A stretch of 64,000 nt of DNA from the NCBI RefSeq assembly GCF_900114475.1, contig NZ_FOTE01000009.1, positions 238,506 through 302,505 on the forward strand, written 5' to 3'. The notes beneath the pieces were generated by a model. It did no database searches and was not told where the DNA came from. It saw nothing but the letters and a program-made list of their open reading frames with translations. Position numbers and translations under genes: made by a program. This document shows positions 63,899 through 64,000 of this stretch, piece by piece (positions within the stretch are counted from its first letter, which is position 1; each line of letters opens with the position of its first letter). This DNA comes from Paenibacillus sp. 1_12. GTDB lineage: Bacteria; Bacillota; Bacilli; Paenibacillales; NBRC-103111.

Positions 63899-63906
63899 AT
63901 ATTAAG

Positions 63907-64000
63907 CTTGGCGACGTCCTACTCTCCCAGAACCCTGCGGTTCAAGTACCATTGGCGCTGAAGGGCTTAACGGTCGTGTTCGAGATGGGAACGCGTGGTT
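63907..64000 (-). rRNA. rrf: 5S ribosomal RNA (3' part; runs off the window)
   Basis: On the minus strand CATCTCGAACACGACCGTTA and GGGAGAGTAGGACGTCGCC are the conserved 5S core and 3' end. The 5' end lies beyond 64000. An rRNA operon upstream is implied. Confidence 0.95.

Overview
The window looks like chromosomal DNA of a Paenibacillus-type Firmicute (Paenibacillaceae). The reasons are the sigW-rsiW-cdaA-cdaR-glmM-glmS order with a glmS ribozyme in front of glmS, the large PIG-L, GNAT, YesMN and LplABC complement, frequent TTG and GTG starts with strong GGAGG-type ribosome binding sites, and a 5S rRNA followed by a long tRNA cluster. The genus is inferred; no marker here fixes a species. There is no prophage, CRISPR array or intact IS element.

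Layout. 1-3.3 kb: a GalB-like PIG-L enzyme, a decayed DUF6282 gene interrupted at its 3' end by a 146-bp MITE-like repeat, a GntR regulator with matching operators, and a serine hydrolase. 3.5-9.2 kb: a heparinase II/III-like protein, a methyltransferase and a three-gene ABC-2 exporter. 9.3-11.9 kb: a possible small RNA, an AlkC-like DNA glycosylase and a LysR regulator. 11.9-20.1 kb: a peptide-uptake unit (Dpp/Opp ABC transporter flanked by two M20 peptidases). 20.2-24 kb: two acetyltransferases, a lipoprotein, and a divergent LysR/dapA pair. 24.2-32 kb: a YesM/YesN two-component system beside an LplABC-type sugar transporter and a Gfo/Idh/MocA dehydrogenase. 32.2-34.6 kb: small proteins, acetyltransferases and a MOSC protein.

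34.8-40.7 kb is the most distinctive metabolic unit. A cobalamin riboswitch with its own terminator precedes a Nik/Opp-type ABC transporter, in which one permease is fused to one ATPase, and a 2Fe-2S ferredoxin-like protein. This is a plausible cobalt or cobalt-chelate importer. 40.9-46.7 kb: an HtrA protease, a broken sigma-like/DUF1835 gene, an ECF sigma/anti-sigma pair and a methyltransferase.

46.8-48 kb holds a FusB-family EF-G-binding (fusidic-acid-resistance-type) gene. Its leader has two short reading frames and mutually exclusive hairpins, which suggests ribosome-mediated attenuation. 48.1-51.4 kb: an Rrf2 regulator and its NmrA-like target sharing a 23-bp operator, a MerR regulator with a textbook 19-bp-spacer promoter, a decayed SDR fragment and an intact SDR.

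51.6-62.7 kb is core envelope and central metabolism, all on the minus strand: glmS (with ribozyme), glmM, cdaR, cdaA, rsiW, sigW, an EamA transporter and ppc. 62.8-64 kb: eleven tRNA genes and the 3' part of a 5S rRNA, forming the tail of an rRNA operon transcribed leftwards.
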